A stretch of 46,413 bases of DNA, taken from contig NZ_JANYGL010000089.1 of the NCBI RefSeq assembly GCF_025362435.1, positions 1-46,413 of the forward strand. Direction: 5' to 3'. Numbering within the stretch: position 1 is the first letter of the stretch; each line of letters begins with the position of its first letter. Origin of the DNA: Polymorphobacter sp. GTDB lineage: Bacteria > Pseudomonadota > Alphaproteobacteria > Sphingomonadales > Sphingomonadaceae. Both the position numbers and the translations under genes were made by a program. The notes beneath the pieces were generated by a model. It made no database searches, was not told where the DNA came from, and saw only the letters and a program-made list of their open reading frames with translations. Positions 9,869-17,066 of the stretch are shown piece by piece.

Positions 9869-10873
9869 CTAGCGCGGCGTCACGTCGTAGCGCAGAACCT
9901 TTGCCATCGCCTTGGTCTCACCCGGCGATGCGGCAACCCACAGGTGATGCCGGACGGGGTCGAGGATCGCCGTCTTGGCGCCGGCCATGCTCGGAATTTT
10001 CGCTGCTTCATGGTATTTGTCGGCACTGTCCTGCTCGACGACAGAGATGTAACCTTCGCCGCCGGTCGCATAGATGCGGCGGTTGCCGGCATCCCACGTC
10101 AGCTGGTCGATCTTGCCCGGCGCACCGAAGGTAGCGACCGTCGCCCCGGTGTCGACGTTGATCACGACCAGCTTGCCGGGCTTGCGGCTGACGATGAAGA
10201 GGCGATGGGTCTTCGCGTCGTAGGCGGCGCACGCGTTCTGCTCGGCGACGGTAAACGGCCACGTCGCGGCGATCGTGCCGGCCTTCGTGTCGACGACGGC
10301 GATCGAATTCTTGTCGGTGACGTTGATCCACAACTTGGAACCGATCGCCATCGCCTCGACGTGGTCGGCATCGAAGTGGACCGACTTGAAGACCTTGCCG
10401 GTGACGGGATCGATCTCGATCAGCCGGCTGTCGGGAAGCGGCACATCCTTGCCGCCGGTGACGACCCAGAGGTGCCCGGTGGCGGCGTCGAAGCCGGTCG
10501 AATCAGCGCCCTTCGGCAGCGGATACGTCCGCTTCGTCTTGAGCGTCGCCGCATCGAGAACCGGCGATGGCTTGTCGCCGTCGATGACGAGCAACTCGTT
10601 GGCCGCTGCCATATAATGCAGCGAGTGCGGTGTCCCGAAGCCCTTCAGGCGTGACTTGACCTTGCCGGAGTCCAGATCGAACGCCTCGAGCTCGGCACTT
10701 TCTTCGCCGGCGAGAAACAGCGTCTTGTCCTTCTCGTCGATCGCGAAATGATCGAAGTCGCCGGTGTATCCGGGAAGATCGGTGCTGCCGGACAGCTTCA
10801 GTGGTGCGGCGGCGAGCGCCGGGGTGGCGAGCGCCAGCAGGGCGGCGCCGGCAAACAGGGACCGCAGGGTCAT
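9869..10873 (-). CDS. Exported YncE-like beta-propeller protein
   Basis: This 334-residue protein has a signal peptide (LFAGAALLALATPALAA) and then repeated propeller blades. Examples are FDLDSGKVKSRLKG, IDPVTGKVFKSV and VVDTKAGTIAATW, spaced about 40-45 residues apart. It is more distant from the other two propellers and has a single cysteine (QNACAAYD) where they have a pair. The start at 10873 is preferred because GGAG lies 6 nt upstream; an in-frame ATG six bases earlier (10879) touches that element. It is 16 nt downstream of the tandem-domain gene and 63 nt before a TBDR, so it probably belongs to their operon. It may be a periplasmic ligand carrier or scaffold for the receptor; that is inference. 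Confidence 0.84.
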   Translation of the reverse strand: MTLRSLFAGAALLALATPALAAAPLKLSGSTDLPGYTGDFDHFAIDEKDKTLFLAGEESAELEAFDLDSGKVKSRLKGFGTPHSLHYMAAANELLVIDGDKPSPVLDAATLKTKRTYPLPKGADSTGFDAATGHLWVVTGGKDVPLPDSRLIEIDPVTGKVFKSVHFDADHVEAMAIGSKLWINVTDKNSIAVVDTKAGTIAATWPFTVAEQNACAAYDAKTHRLFIVSRKPGKLVVINVDTGATVATFGAPGKIDQLTWDAGNRRIYATGGEGYISVVEQDSADKYHEAAKIPSMAGAKTAILDPVRHHLWVAASPGETKAMAKVLRYDVTPR

Positions 10874-10889
10874 CGTCATCTCCACTAAA

Positions 10890-11729
10890 TCACTTGGCAT
10901 GGGCGAACAGCGCGGCGCTGTTCGGGATTGCGGCGGCGACCTCATTGCGGATCGCAACTCCCCTGCGGTGGATCGCTTCCTTGTCGTCACCGGCCTTGAA
11001 CGGAAAGACCAGGCCAAGCGCGCCGATCCGATGGCCGCCCGCGTCGTTCAGGGGCAATTCGGTTTCAAAGCGGTCGCTATCGCCGCCGATCTCGAGGTTG
11101 GTCGAGCCCTTGTCGATTACGCGCAGATCGTCCTCGTCGGCCTCCTTGCCGAAGCGGCCGATGTTCGAACCGATGATGACGTTGTGCTTTCCGGCCGGAG
11201 GAGTGGCGTGGATCATCATCACGAGCAGGTCGGGGTGCTTCGCTACCGTCTTCATCGTCAGCGTCTGGGCATAGGTATCGGGACCGTAACCTTGATCGAA
11301 CGGCCACGGGTCGGCGGCGTTCTTGGCGCTGAGCGTCGCCTTGGCGAGGTCGGCCTGGACTTCGGCCGCAGTCGCCGCGTTCGCCGCACCCTTGAAGACG
11401 ATCTCGATCGTGCCGAGGCGGTGCCCCGAGTTGCTGTTGAACGCCTCGCGCACGGTCGATCCGGCAACCGCGTCGGCCGCTGGCTGCGCGACCGTGGTCA
11501 TCACCCGGGCGCGGTCGGTGGTCGAGCCGAGGACGAGCATGCCGTCACCCTTCTCGCGCTTGCTGATGACGGTGATGGCGGCGATTTCGGGATGCCTCGC
11601 CTTCGCGGCGACGATCAGATGCTGGACATAGGTATGGCCGTCGACGACCGGCGGCGTCTTGTCGTCCGCCCGCACTTCGACGGGGACGAGGAACGCGGCG
11701 ATCGCCGCAATTGTCAGTTGGCTACGCAC
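10890..11729 (-). CDS. Exported protein with two copies of an unrecognised, possibly Cache/PAS-like domain
   Basis: I do not recognise this 279-residue protein as a named family. After a signal peptide (about residues 1-21, ending VRADD) there are two similar domains at about residues 34-138 and 153-277. Each begins with Y-(V/A)-Q-(H/T)-L, has H-P-(E/D) about 12 residues later, and contains an (F/L)N-x-x-x-G-H-R-(L/I)-G motif followed by a hydrophobic strand (GTIEIVF and GALGLVF). The second domain also matches the product of the divergent gene 11909-12418. The 'x-D/N-x-x-G-x-x-(I/L)-G' pattern before a final strand resembles Cache/PAS ligand-binding domains, but that is a guess. The GTG start has GGGGAG 9 nt upstream. 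This is the promoter-proximal gene of the propeller/TBDR/efflux operon. Confidence 0.7.
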   Translation of the reverse strand: MRSQLTIAAIAAFLVPVEVRADDKTPPVVDGHTYVQHLIVAAKARHPEIAAITVISKREKGDGMLVLGSTTDRARVMTTVAQPAADAVAGSTVREAFNSNSGHRLGTIEIVFKGAANAATAAEVQADLAKATLSAKNAADPWPFDQGYGPDTYAQTLTMKTVAKHPDLLVMMIHATPPAGKHNVIIGSNIGRFGKEADEDDLRVIDKGSTNLEIGGDSDRFETELPLNDAGGHRIGALGLVFPFKAGDDKEAIHRRGVAIRNEVAAAIPNSAALFAHAK

Positions 11730-11817
11730 TGCTCAAATCTCCCCACGCGCCGTGATCCACGGCTTATTCCGCTGCTAATGACGATCGAAGCTGACGGCTG
11801 TCTTGCGCCAACTTAAA

Positions 11818-11860
11818 TTGCTGTTCAGGCAATCATCTCGCGACGACAGGTTAGCTTCAG
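11818..11860. promoter_or_regulatory. Divergent promoter region with TTCAG repeats and a shared 9-mer
   Basis: The 179-nt gap between the divergent exported-protein genes contains TTGCTGTTC (11818-11826), which is identical to a 9-mer at 14532-14540 on the other side of the two-component genes. TTCAG elements follow at about 11824 and 11856, roughly three helical turns apart. The repeats suit an OmpR-family regulator, and the adjacent response regulator is the obvious candidate. No footprint or consensus supports this beyond the shared sequence. Confidence 0.4.
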
Positions 11861-11886
11861 CTTGACGGTCTAGTCGCACCGTCAAG
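11861..11886 (+). promoter_or_regulatory. Perfect 9-bp inverted repeat in the leader of the exported-protein gene
   Basis: CTTGACGGT and ACCGTCAAG are perfect 9-bp arms separated by 8 nt. The repeat ends 10 nt before the GGGGAG ribosome-binding site of the gene starting at 11909. It could be an operator dyad or an RNA hairpin controlling translation of that gene. It has no T-run and so is not an ordinary terminator. Confidence 0.5.
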
Positions 11887-11908
11887 CAACGACTTGGGGA
11901 GTGACGCA

Positions 11909-12418
11909 ATGCGACCGGGACTGACGATCGGCACTATACTGATGCTGGCGGGAGCAAGCGCCACGGCCGAGGGCGCGAAGAACTGGACGCCGCCCAAGTT
12001 CACCACCTACGCCCAGACGCTCGCCGACGCGACGATGCGCGACCACCCGGAACTGCTCAGCATGACTTTTCACGGCGTGCCGCCGGGGATGGACAAGGTC
12101 TATACGATGTTTGCCGGGTCGTATCCCGACCGCGTCGGCAACCCTGACGACCCCGACGACGTCGACGTCATCGTCAAGGGCATCACGGTCGTCGACCCGC
12201 GCTGGCACCGGACCAAGGATGTAGCGCCGAAGTTCGTCGTCCAGCTGCCGCTGCGTGACGTCACCGGCCAGAACGTCGGCCTGATCGTCTATGCTTTCCG
12301 CGTTCCGGTCGAGTCGAACGCCGGCGAGCGCGACTATTACATCAAGGCGCTCGATCTGCGCGACGCGTTGGCAAAGCGCATTCCGTCGTATGCCGCGTTG
12401 TTCGACCGGGCGCGTTAA
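11909..12418 (+). CDS. Exported single-domain relative of the tandem-domain protein
   Basis: This 169-residue protein has a signal peptide (about residues 1-20, LMLAGASATA) and one domain (about residues 34-167). It matches domain 2 of the divergent neighbour: YAQTL, then DHPELLSM, then PLRDVTGQNVG, then a strand and the ending 'A..IPSYAALFDRAR' (neighbour: 'A.IPNSAALFAHAK'). I chose the ATG at 11909 because GGGGAG precedes it and a signal peptide follows; an upstream in-frame TTG lacks both. Its stop codon overlaps the stop of the histidine kinase gene by 3-4 nt. It may bind a small ligand in the periplasm and inform the sensor kinase, but no function is established. Confidence 0.72.
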   Translation: MRPGLTIGTILMLAGASATAEGAKNWTPPKFTTYAQTLADATMRDHPELLSMTFHGVPPGMDKVYTMFAGSYPDRVGNPDDPDDVDVIVKGITVVDPRWHRTKDVAPKFVVQLPLRDVTGQNVGLIVYAFRVPVESNAGERDYYIKALDLRDALAKRIPSYAALFDRAR

Positions 12419-13794
12419 GCCTCGGCGGCGTCGTAGACCGGAATATCGACGCGCGGCAGCTCGACGATGATGGCGAGACCGCGCAGCTGCCGTGCCGGCT
12501 CGGCCCAGATGCGGCCGCCATGAAGGCGGACAATGCTGCGCGAGATCGCCAGTCCGAGCCCGGTCCCGCGCGGCATATCCGACCCGGGAAGGCGGACGAA
12601 GCGCTCGAACATCCGTTCAAGCTCTGCCCCGGCGACGCCCGCCCCGTCATCTTCGATTCGCACGCGCCAGATCGTGCCGGTGAACCCGGCTTCGAGGCCG
12701 ACGCGGCCGCCCGGGGGCGCCGCGCGCAGGGCGTTGGTCAGGACGTTAAGCAGGACCTGCCGGAGCCACACTGGCTCGACCGCGATAAGTCCGGCGTCGC
12801 CGCTGGCGCTGTGGAAGCGATGGCCCGAGTCCTCGGCGAGCACCTCGGCGTCGTGCGCGAAGCCGTCGATCATCGCCCGCGGATCGGCCGACTGGAGATC
12901 GAAGGCGATGGCGTCGGCGTCGGCGCGTGACAGGAACAGCATCTGGTCGATGAACCGGTTGAGTCGTGCGATCTCCTCGATCTGTTCGATCGCGGCGTCG
13001 GCATGGGTGGTCGCGCCGTCCTGCAGGATGGTCTCGGCGTGCAGCCGGAGGAGCGACAGCGGAGTCTTCAACTCGTGACTGACCTCTTCGCTGAAGCGAC
13101 GCATCTGGAGGAAGGCGCTTTCAAGCCGGTCGAAGGTGCGGTTGAGCAGTTCGGCCAGGTCGGAAATCTCGTCGCGGACGTCGCTGACCGGAATCCGCTC
13201 GCCGAGATTGTCGGAGCGGATCCGGTCCGCGGTTTCGCGAATCGCGCGGATCGGTCTCAGCACCAATCGGCTGAGACCAAGACCGATCGCGATGCTGGCG
13301 ACGAGCATTACCGCGATCAGCGCGACACTCGTCACGGCGTAGGCGCGCAGCGAGGCGTCGACGGTCTGCGCCGAGGTCGCGACCGTGACATCGTATGGCG
13401 GCAGCAGGAATTCGCTTACGCGAAGCGAGCCGAGCGCGGGTGTGCTGGCATCGAACCGGCGCTGACTCTTGACGTCGGGGATGCGCTGACCGTGCAGGTT
13501 GGGCGAGTTGAACAGAAAATCGTTCTGCCGCGGGTTCTGGATGCTGATGAAGAACAGGACCGACTCGTAGGGCTTGATGCCGGCCAGCCGGTTCTCGAGA
13601 ACCTCGGAGTCGACCGTTGCATAATCGTCGCCGATGTGCGCTTTCAGCTGGCGGAACTCCGCTGCATTGAGCTGGTCGAGGCCGTGGATCAGCTGCGTTT
13701 TGAGCAGCACGCCGCCGATCGCGCTGAGGCCGGCAAAACTGAGCGTTGCGGCGACGGCGTACCAGAAGGTCAGGCGGGCGCGGATGCTTCTCAC
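12415..13794 (-). CDS. Membrane sensor histidine kinase
   Basis: This 459-residue kinase has two membrane helices (about residues 12-32 and 152-176) around a periplasmic sensor of about 115 residues with no family I can name. A HAMP segment (about 178-230, including LRPIRAIRETADRI) leads to the H-box FSEEVSHELKTPLS with phospho-acceptor His240. The ATP-binding domain has the N-box (NVLTNALRAA), a DDGAGV G1 box and a GTGLGLAIS G2 box. The GTG start overlaps the response-regulator stop codon (GTGA). The pair sits between the two promoter regions of the exported-protein and propeller genes, so it probably controls them. The signal could be the imported ligand or envelope stress. Confidence 0.92.
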   Translation of the reverse strand: MRSIRARLTFWYAVAATLSFAGLSAIGGVLLKTQLIHGLDQLNAAEFRQLKAHIGDDYATVDSEVLENRLAGIKPYESVLFFISIQNPRQNDFLFNSPNLHGQRIPDVKSQRRFDASTPALGSLRVSEFLLPPYDVTVATSAQTVDASLRAYAVTSVALIAVMLVASIAIGLGLSRLVLRPIRAIRETADRIRSDNLGERIPVSDVRDEISDLAELLNRTFDRLESAFLQMRRFSEEVSHELKTPLSLLRLHAETILQDGATTHADAAIEQIEEIARLNRFIDQMLFLSRADADAIAFDLQSADPRAMIDGFAHDAEVLAEDSGHRFHSASGDAGLIAVEPVWLRQVLLNVLTNALRAAPPGGRVGLEAGFTGTIWRVRIEDDGAGVAGAELERMFERFVRLPGSDMPRGTGLGLAISRSIVRLHGGRIWAEPARQLRGLAIIVELPRVDIPVYDAAEA

Positions 13795-14456
13795 AGCAGC
13801 TGGTAGCCGATGCCCCGAACGGTCTTGAACATCGGAGCGGAAGTGACCGCGGCAATCTTGGCCCGCAGGCGGCTCATGTAGACGTCGAGCAGGTTGGTAT
13901 CGACGTCGAAATGCGAGTCCCAGATCTTCTCGGCGATCAGCGACCGCGTCAGGACGCGGCTGGCGTTCTGGACGAAGATCGTCATCAGCGCATATTCGCG
14001 CGCCGTCAGATCGAGCTGCTTGCCGTCGATGCGGATGACATGGGTGAGAAGGTCGAGCGTGATCCCATTGTGCTCGTAGACCGTCTGCTTGCGCGCCGCC
14101 TGCCGCCGCAGCAGTGCGCGAATGCGTGCCAAAAGTTCATCCATGCCGAACGGCTTGGGCAGATAATCATCGGCCCCGAGATCGAGCCCGGCGACGCGAT
14201 CCTGGCGGCTGTCGCGCGCGCTCAGGATCAGGACCGGCTCGACGAAGCCGGCGGCGCGCCAGTCGCGGATAAGATCGAGCCCGTCACCGTCGGGCAGGCC
14301 GAGGTCGAGGATGACGAGATCGTACGCGGTCTCGACGAGGGCGTCCGACGCCGCGGCGCAGGTCGTCACCCAGCGGACGATGTGCGCGTGCTGAGCGAGT
14401 CCGTGCTGGAGGAAGCGACCGAGTCGCTCCTCGTCCTCGACGACCATCAGTTTCAT
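13791..14456 (-). CDS. OmpR/PhoB-family response regulator
   Basis: This 221-residue regulator has a receiver domain with acidic pocket VVEDEE, phospho-acceptor Asp51 in DLVILDLGLPDGDG, Ser79 and Lys101 in LPKPF. A winged-helix DNA-binding domain follows (about residues 130-221, including LTAREYALM and TVRGIGYQLL). I chose the ATG at 14456 because GGGGAA lies 8 nt upstream; a further in-frame start at 14483 would add nine residues with no conserved sequence. It is translationally coupled to the kinase gene. Its likely targets are its own divergent promoter region and the one at 11730-11908, which share sequence elements. Confidence 0.93.
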   Translation of the reverse strand: MKLMVVEDEERLGRFLQHGLAQHAHIVRWVTTCAAASDALVETAYDLVILDLGLPDGDGLDLIRDWRAAGFVEPVLILSARDSRQDRVAGLDLGADDYLPKPFGMDELLARIRALLRRQAARKQTVYEHNGITLDLLTHVIRIDGKQLDLTAREYALMTIFVQNASRVLTRSLIAEKIWDSHFDVDTNLLDVYMSRLRAKIAAVTSAPMFKTVRGIGYQLL

Positions 14457-14531
14457 ACGCGATTCCCCACGGGCGTTGGACACGCCTCTCGTGCGCGAGG
14501 ATCGGCACCTCCCGGCCCGCCGTCAACCGTC

Positions 14532-14581
14532 TTGCTGTTCCTGAAGCGCTCTTCAGAATGGCGTTAGGGTACCTTCAGGAA
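14532..14581. promoter_or_regulatory. Phased CTTCAG repeats between the regulator and propeller genes
   Basis: CTTCAG occurs at 14551 and again at 14573, exactly 22 bp apart, with a weaker related element (CGTTAGGG) at 14562, giving an 11-bp phase typical of OmpR/PhoB-type tandem sites. TTCCTGAAG (14538-14546) is the exact inverse of CTTCAGGAA (14573-14581). The 9-mer TTGCTGTTC at 14532 is shared with the other promoter region at 11818. The block lies 58-107 nt upstream of the GTG start at 14639. Confidence 0.5.
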
Positions 14582-14638
14582 GCGCGCCGAAAAGCGCAGG
14601 CAAGCGGCATAGGTCGCAGTTAATCGGGGGAGGGAAAT

Positions 14639-15688
14639 GTGCGCCTGAAGTTCGGCATCGCCGCCATGGGCATGATCGGCGCAAGCCTCGCCGCAGCACC
14701 GGCGACGCCGGTCTATCACCTGCAGTCCGAAGTCAGGTTGAAGGGCGCGGCGCCGGGTTGGGACTATGTCGCGTTCGAGGCAGCGCGCAACCGGCTGTTC
14801 CTTGGCCGGCGCAAGGACGGAGTCACCGTTGTCGATGCGGCGAGCGGCCGCGTCGCGGGTGCGATCGCCAACAGCGCCGGCGCGAATTTTGCCCTTCCTG
14901 TGCCGGCGCTCGGCCGCGGTTACACCGCCAACGAAGATGGTTCGACGACCGTGTTCGCCCTCGATACGCTGGCGACGATCGCCCGGGTCAAGCTTGGCGA
15001 AGCCGTCGACGCCGCGTTTTTCGATCCCGTAACGAAGCTGATCGTATTTACCGACGGCGATCACCGGCGCCTGATCTTGTTCGACCCCGCGACCAACGCG
15101 GCGGCCGGGGCCATTGCGATGGCGGCCGAGGAGCTTGAGGGTTCGGCGGCGGTCGGCGACGGCAGCCTCTGGGTCAACGAGCGCGACAAGGATCGCATCG
15201 CGCATGTCGATCTCAAAGCGCGCAAGGTCATCGCCGAATTTCCGTTACCCGGATGCAGCCAGCCGACGGGCCTTGCGTACGATCCGGCTGCTGCGCGGCT
15301 GTTCGTCGGTTGCAAGGGTACGGCTCCGGTGCTTGCCGTCGTCGACGCCACGACCGGCCGAGTCGTCGCCAAGATTGCCATCGGCCGGGGCAACGACGGC
15401 GTTGCCTGGGACCCGACGCGCAAACGGATTTTCACCGCCAACGGGATCGATGGCAACGTCGTGATGATCGACCAGAGCGGCCCGGATGCCTATCGTCTTG
15501 CCGGTGCATTCACGACGCGGCCGATCGCCCGGACCCTGGCCGAGGACCCGGCGACGGGCCGGGTCTTCACGATGACCGCGTCGGGCATCGTCGATCCTTC
15601 CAAGCCGCGTAATCTCAAGGCCGGCGCCTTCTATCCAAATCGTTATCTTGACGATACGTTCGTCCTGCTAACGTACGCGCCGCAATGA
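14639..15688 (+). CDS. Exported YncE-like beta-propeller protein
   Basis: This 349-residue periplasmic protein has a signal peptide (MIGASLAAAPA region) and six to seven propeller blades, for example VVDAASGRVAGAI, FDPATNAAAGAI and VVDATTGRVVAKI. It is closely related to the 56-1048 product: both share GWDYV, 'VNERDKDRIAHVDLKARKV' against 'VNVEDKGEIAVIDVAARKI', and a cysteine pair around a GLA motif. That pair could be a disulphide or metal site. The GTG start has an extended GGGGGAGGG sequence upstream. Its stop codon overlaps the start of the CitS-type gene (ATGA), so the two are probably translated together. It may handle or sense the substrate of that transporter. Confidence 0.86.
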   Translation: MRLKFGIAAMGMIGASLAAAPATPVYHLQSEVRLKGAAPGWDYVAFEAARNRLFLGRRKDGVTVVDAASGRVAGAIANSAGANFALPVPALGRGYTANEDGSTTVFALDTLATIARVKLGEAVDAAFFDPVTKLIVFTDGDHRRLILFDPATNAAAGAIAMAAEELEGSAAVGDGSLWVNERDKDRIAHVDLKARKVIAEFPLPGCSQPTGLAYDPAAARLFVGCKGTAPVLAVVDATTGRVVAKIAIGRGNDGVAWDPTRKRIFTANGIDGNVVMIDQSGPDAYRLAGAFTTRPIARTLAEDPATGRVFTMTASGIVDPSKPRNLKAGAFYPNRYLDDTFVLLTYAPQ

Positions 15689-17025
15689 CGGGGACCGCTG
15701 CTGTGCCGGATGTGCTCCAAGCCGACGAAATGGCTGCATCGCCGCGCCGCCATCTGATCGACTGGTCGATCGGCATCGTGCCGATCCCGGTCGCGATCGT
15801 CATTGTCGCGATTATCGCGGTCTACGTCGCCAAGGGGTCGGTCCCGGCCGATCTCACCACCGCCATCGCCGTTCTTGCGCTGGGGGGATTCGCCTGCGCC
15901 GAGATCGGCAAACGGCTTCCCGGCTTACGCCGGGTCGGGGCGGCGGCGATCCTTGCAACCTTCATCCCGTCGTTCCTCGTCTACATCCACGCGATCCCGC
16001 AGCCGCTTGAAAAGGCGATCAAGACCTTTACCGACCAAAGCAATTTTCTGTATCTGTTCATCGCCGCGATTATCGTTGGTTCGATCCTCGGCATGGATCG
16101 GCGGGTCTTGATCGGCGGCTTCGTCAAGGTCTTCGTACCGATCTTCACCGGCTCGGTCGTCGCCGTGGTCGCCGGTTGTCTCACCGGCATGGCGCTCGGC
16201 ATCGCTCTCCCGACTGTGGCCTTCAAGATCGTCATCCCGGTCCTCGCGGGGGGCGTCGGCGAAGGCGCGATCCCGCTGTCGATCGGCTATGCGGCGATTC
16301 ACGGGGGCGATCAGGGGGCCTTGCTCGCCGAGATCCTGCCTGCGGTCATGTTCGGCGGCCTGACCGCGATCCTCCTTGCCGGGGGCCTGAATCTGCTCGG
16401 CCGCCGCCGGCCCGCTCTCACCGGTAACGGGACGCTGCAGCCCGGCGAAACCGACGTGCCGCTCGACTCTCCGCAAGCAGCACGCTTCATCCCCGACCTG
16501 CCGACGATCGGGGCAGCGCTGGTGCTGGCGATGACCCTCTACATGACTGGGGCGCTGGTCCAGAAGCTGACCAACTTTCCGGGGCCGGTGACGATGTTGT
16601 TCCTCACGGTGTTGTTGAAGCTCGCAGGCTTCGTCTCGCCCCGGCTCGAGCAGGGGGCGTATCGCAACTATCAATTTGCCGCGACACTGCTGACCTACCC
16701 GCTGCTGTTCGCGATCGGTGTGGCGAAAACGCCCTGGGACAAGCTGATCAGCGCGTTCAACGCTCCCGAACTGATCACGATCGTCGTTACCGTCGTTTCG
16801 CTCACCGCGACCGGCTTTGCCGTCGGTCGGCTGGTCAACATCTATCCGGTTGAGGCCGGGATCATCGCCGCGTGCCGCGCGAGCCAGGGCGGGACCGGCG
16901 ACGTCGCGATCCTCAGCGCCTGCGACCGCATGCAACTGATGCCCTTTGCCCAGGTTGCGACGCGGATCGGCGGCGCGCTGACCGTCACACTGGCGCTGGC
17001 GGCATTCGCCCGTTTCGGCGGGTAG
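15685..17025 (+). CDS. 2-hydroxycarboxylate transporter (CitS/CimH family)
   Basis: This 446-residue inner-membrane protein has about 11 hydrophobic helices and the two signature re-entrant-loop motifs of the 2HCT family: GGVGEGAIPLS near residue 188, and SQGGTGDVAILSACDRMQLMPFAQ near residue 398 with its GGTG core. Known members are cation-coupled symporters or exchangers of citrate, malate or lactate. The ATG overlaps the propeller stop codon. Placement in an operon with a propeller and a cytochrome b561, near two TBDRs, suggests the carboxylate may enter as part of a chelate or signal. That link is inference; the family call is strong. Substrate (citrate or malate) and coupling ion are not determined. 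Confidence 0.92.
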   Translation: MTGTAAVPDVLQADEMAASPRRHLIDWSIGIVPIPVAIVIVAIIAVYVAKGSVPADLTTAIAVLALGGFACAEIGKRLPGLRRVGAAAILATFIPSFLVYIHAIPQPLEKAIKTFTDQSNFLYLFIAAIIVGSILGMDRRVLIGGFVKVFVPIFTGSVVAVVAGCLTGMALGIALPTVAFKIVIPVLAGGVGEGAIPLSIGYAAIHGGDQGALLAEILPAVMFGGLTAILLAGGLNLLGRRRPALTGNGTLQPGETDVPLDSPQAARFIPDLPTIGAALVLAMTLYMTGALVQKLTNFPGPVTMLFLTVLLKLAGFVSPRLEQGAYRNYQFAATLLTYPLLFAIGVAKTPWDKLISAFNAPELITIVVTVVSLTATGFAVGRLVNIYPVEAGIIAACRASQGGTGDVAILSACDRMQLMPFAQVATRIGGALTVTLALAAFARFGG

Positions 17026-17066
17026 GGACGCGTGACACGGCGGCAGGCTCATCTGGAGACTGAACA

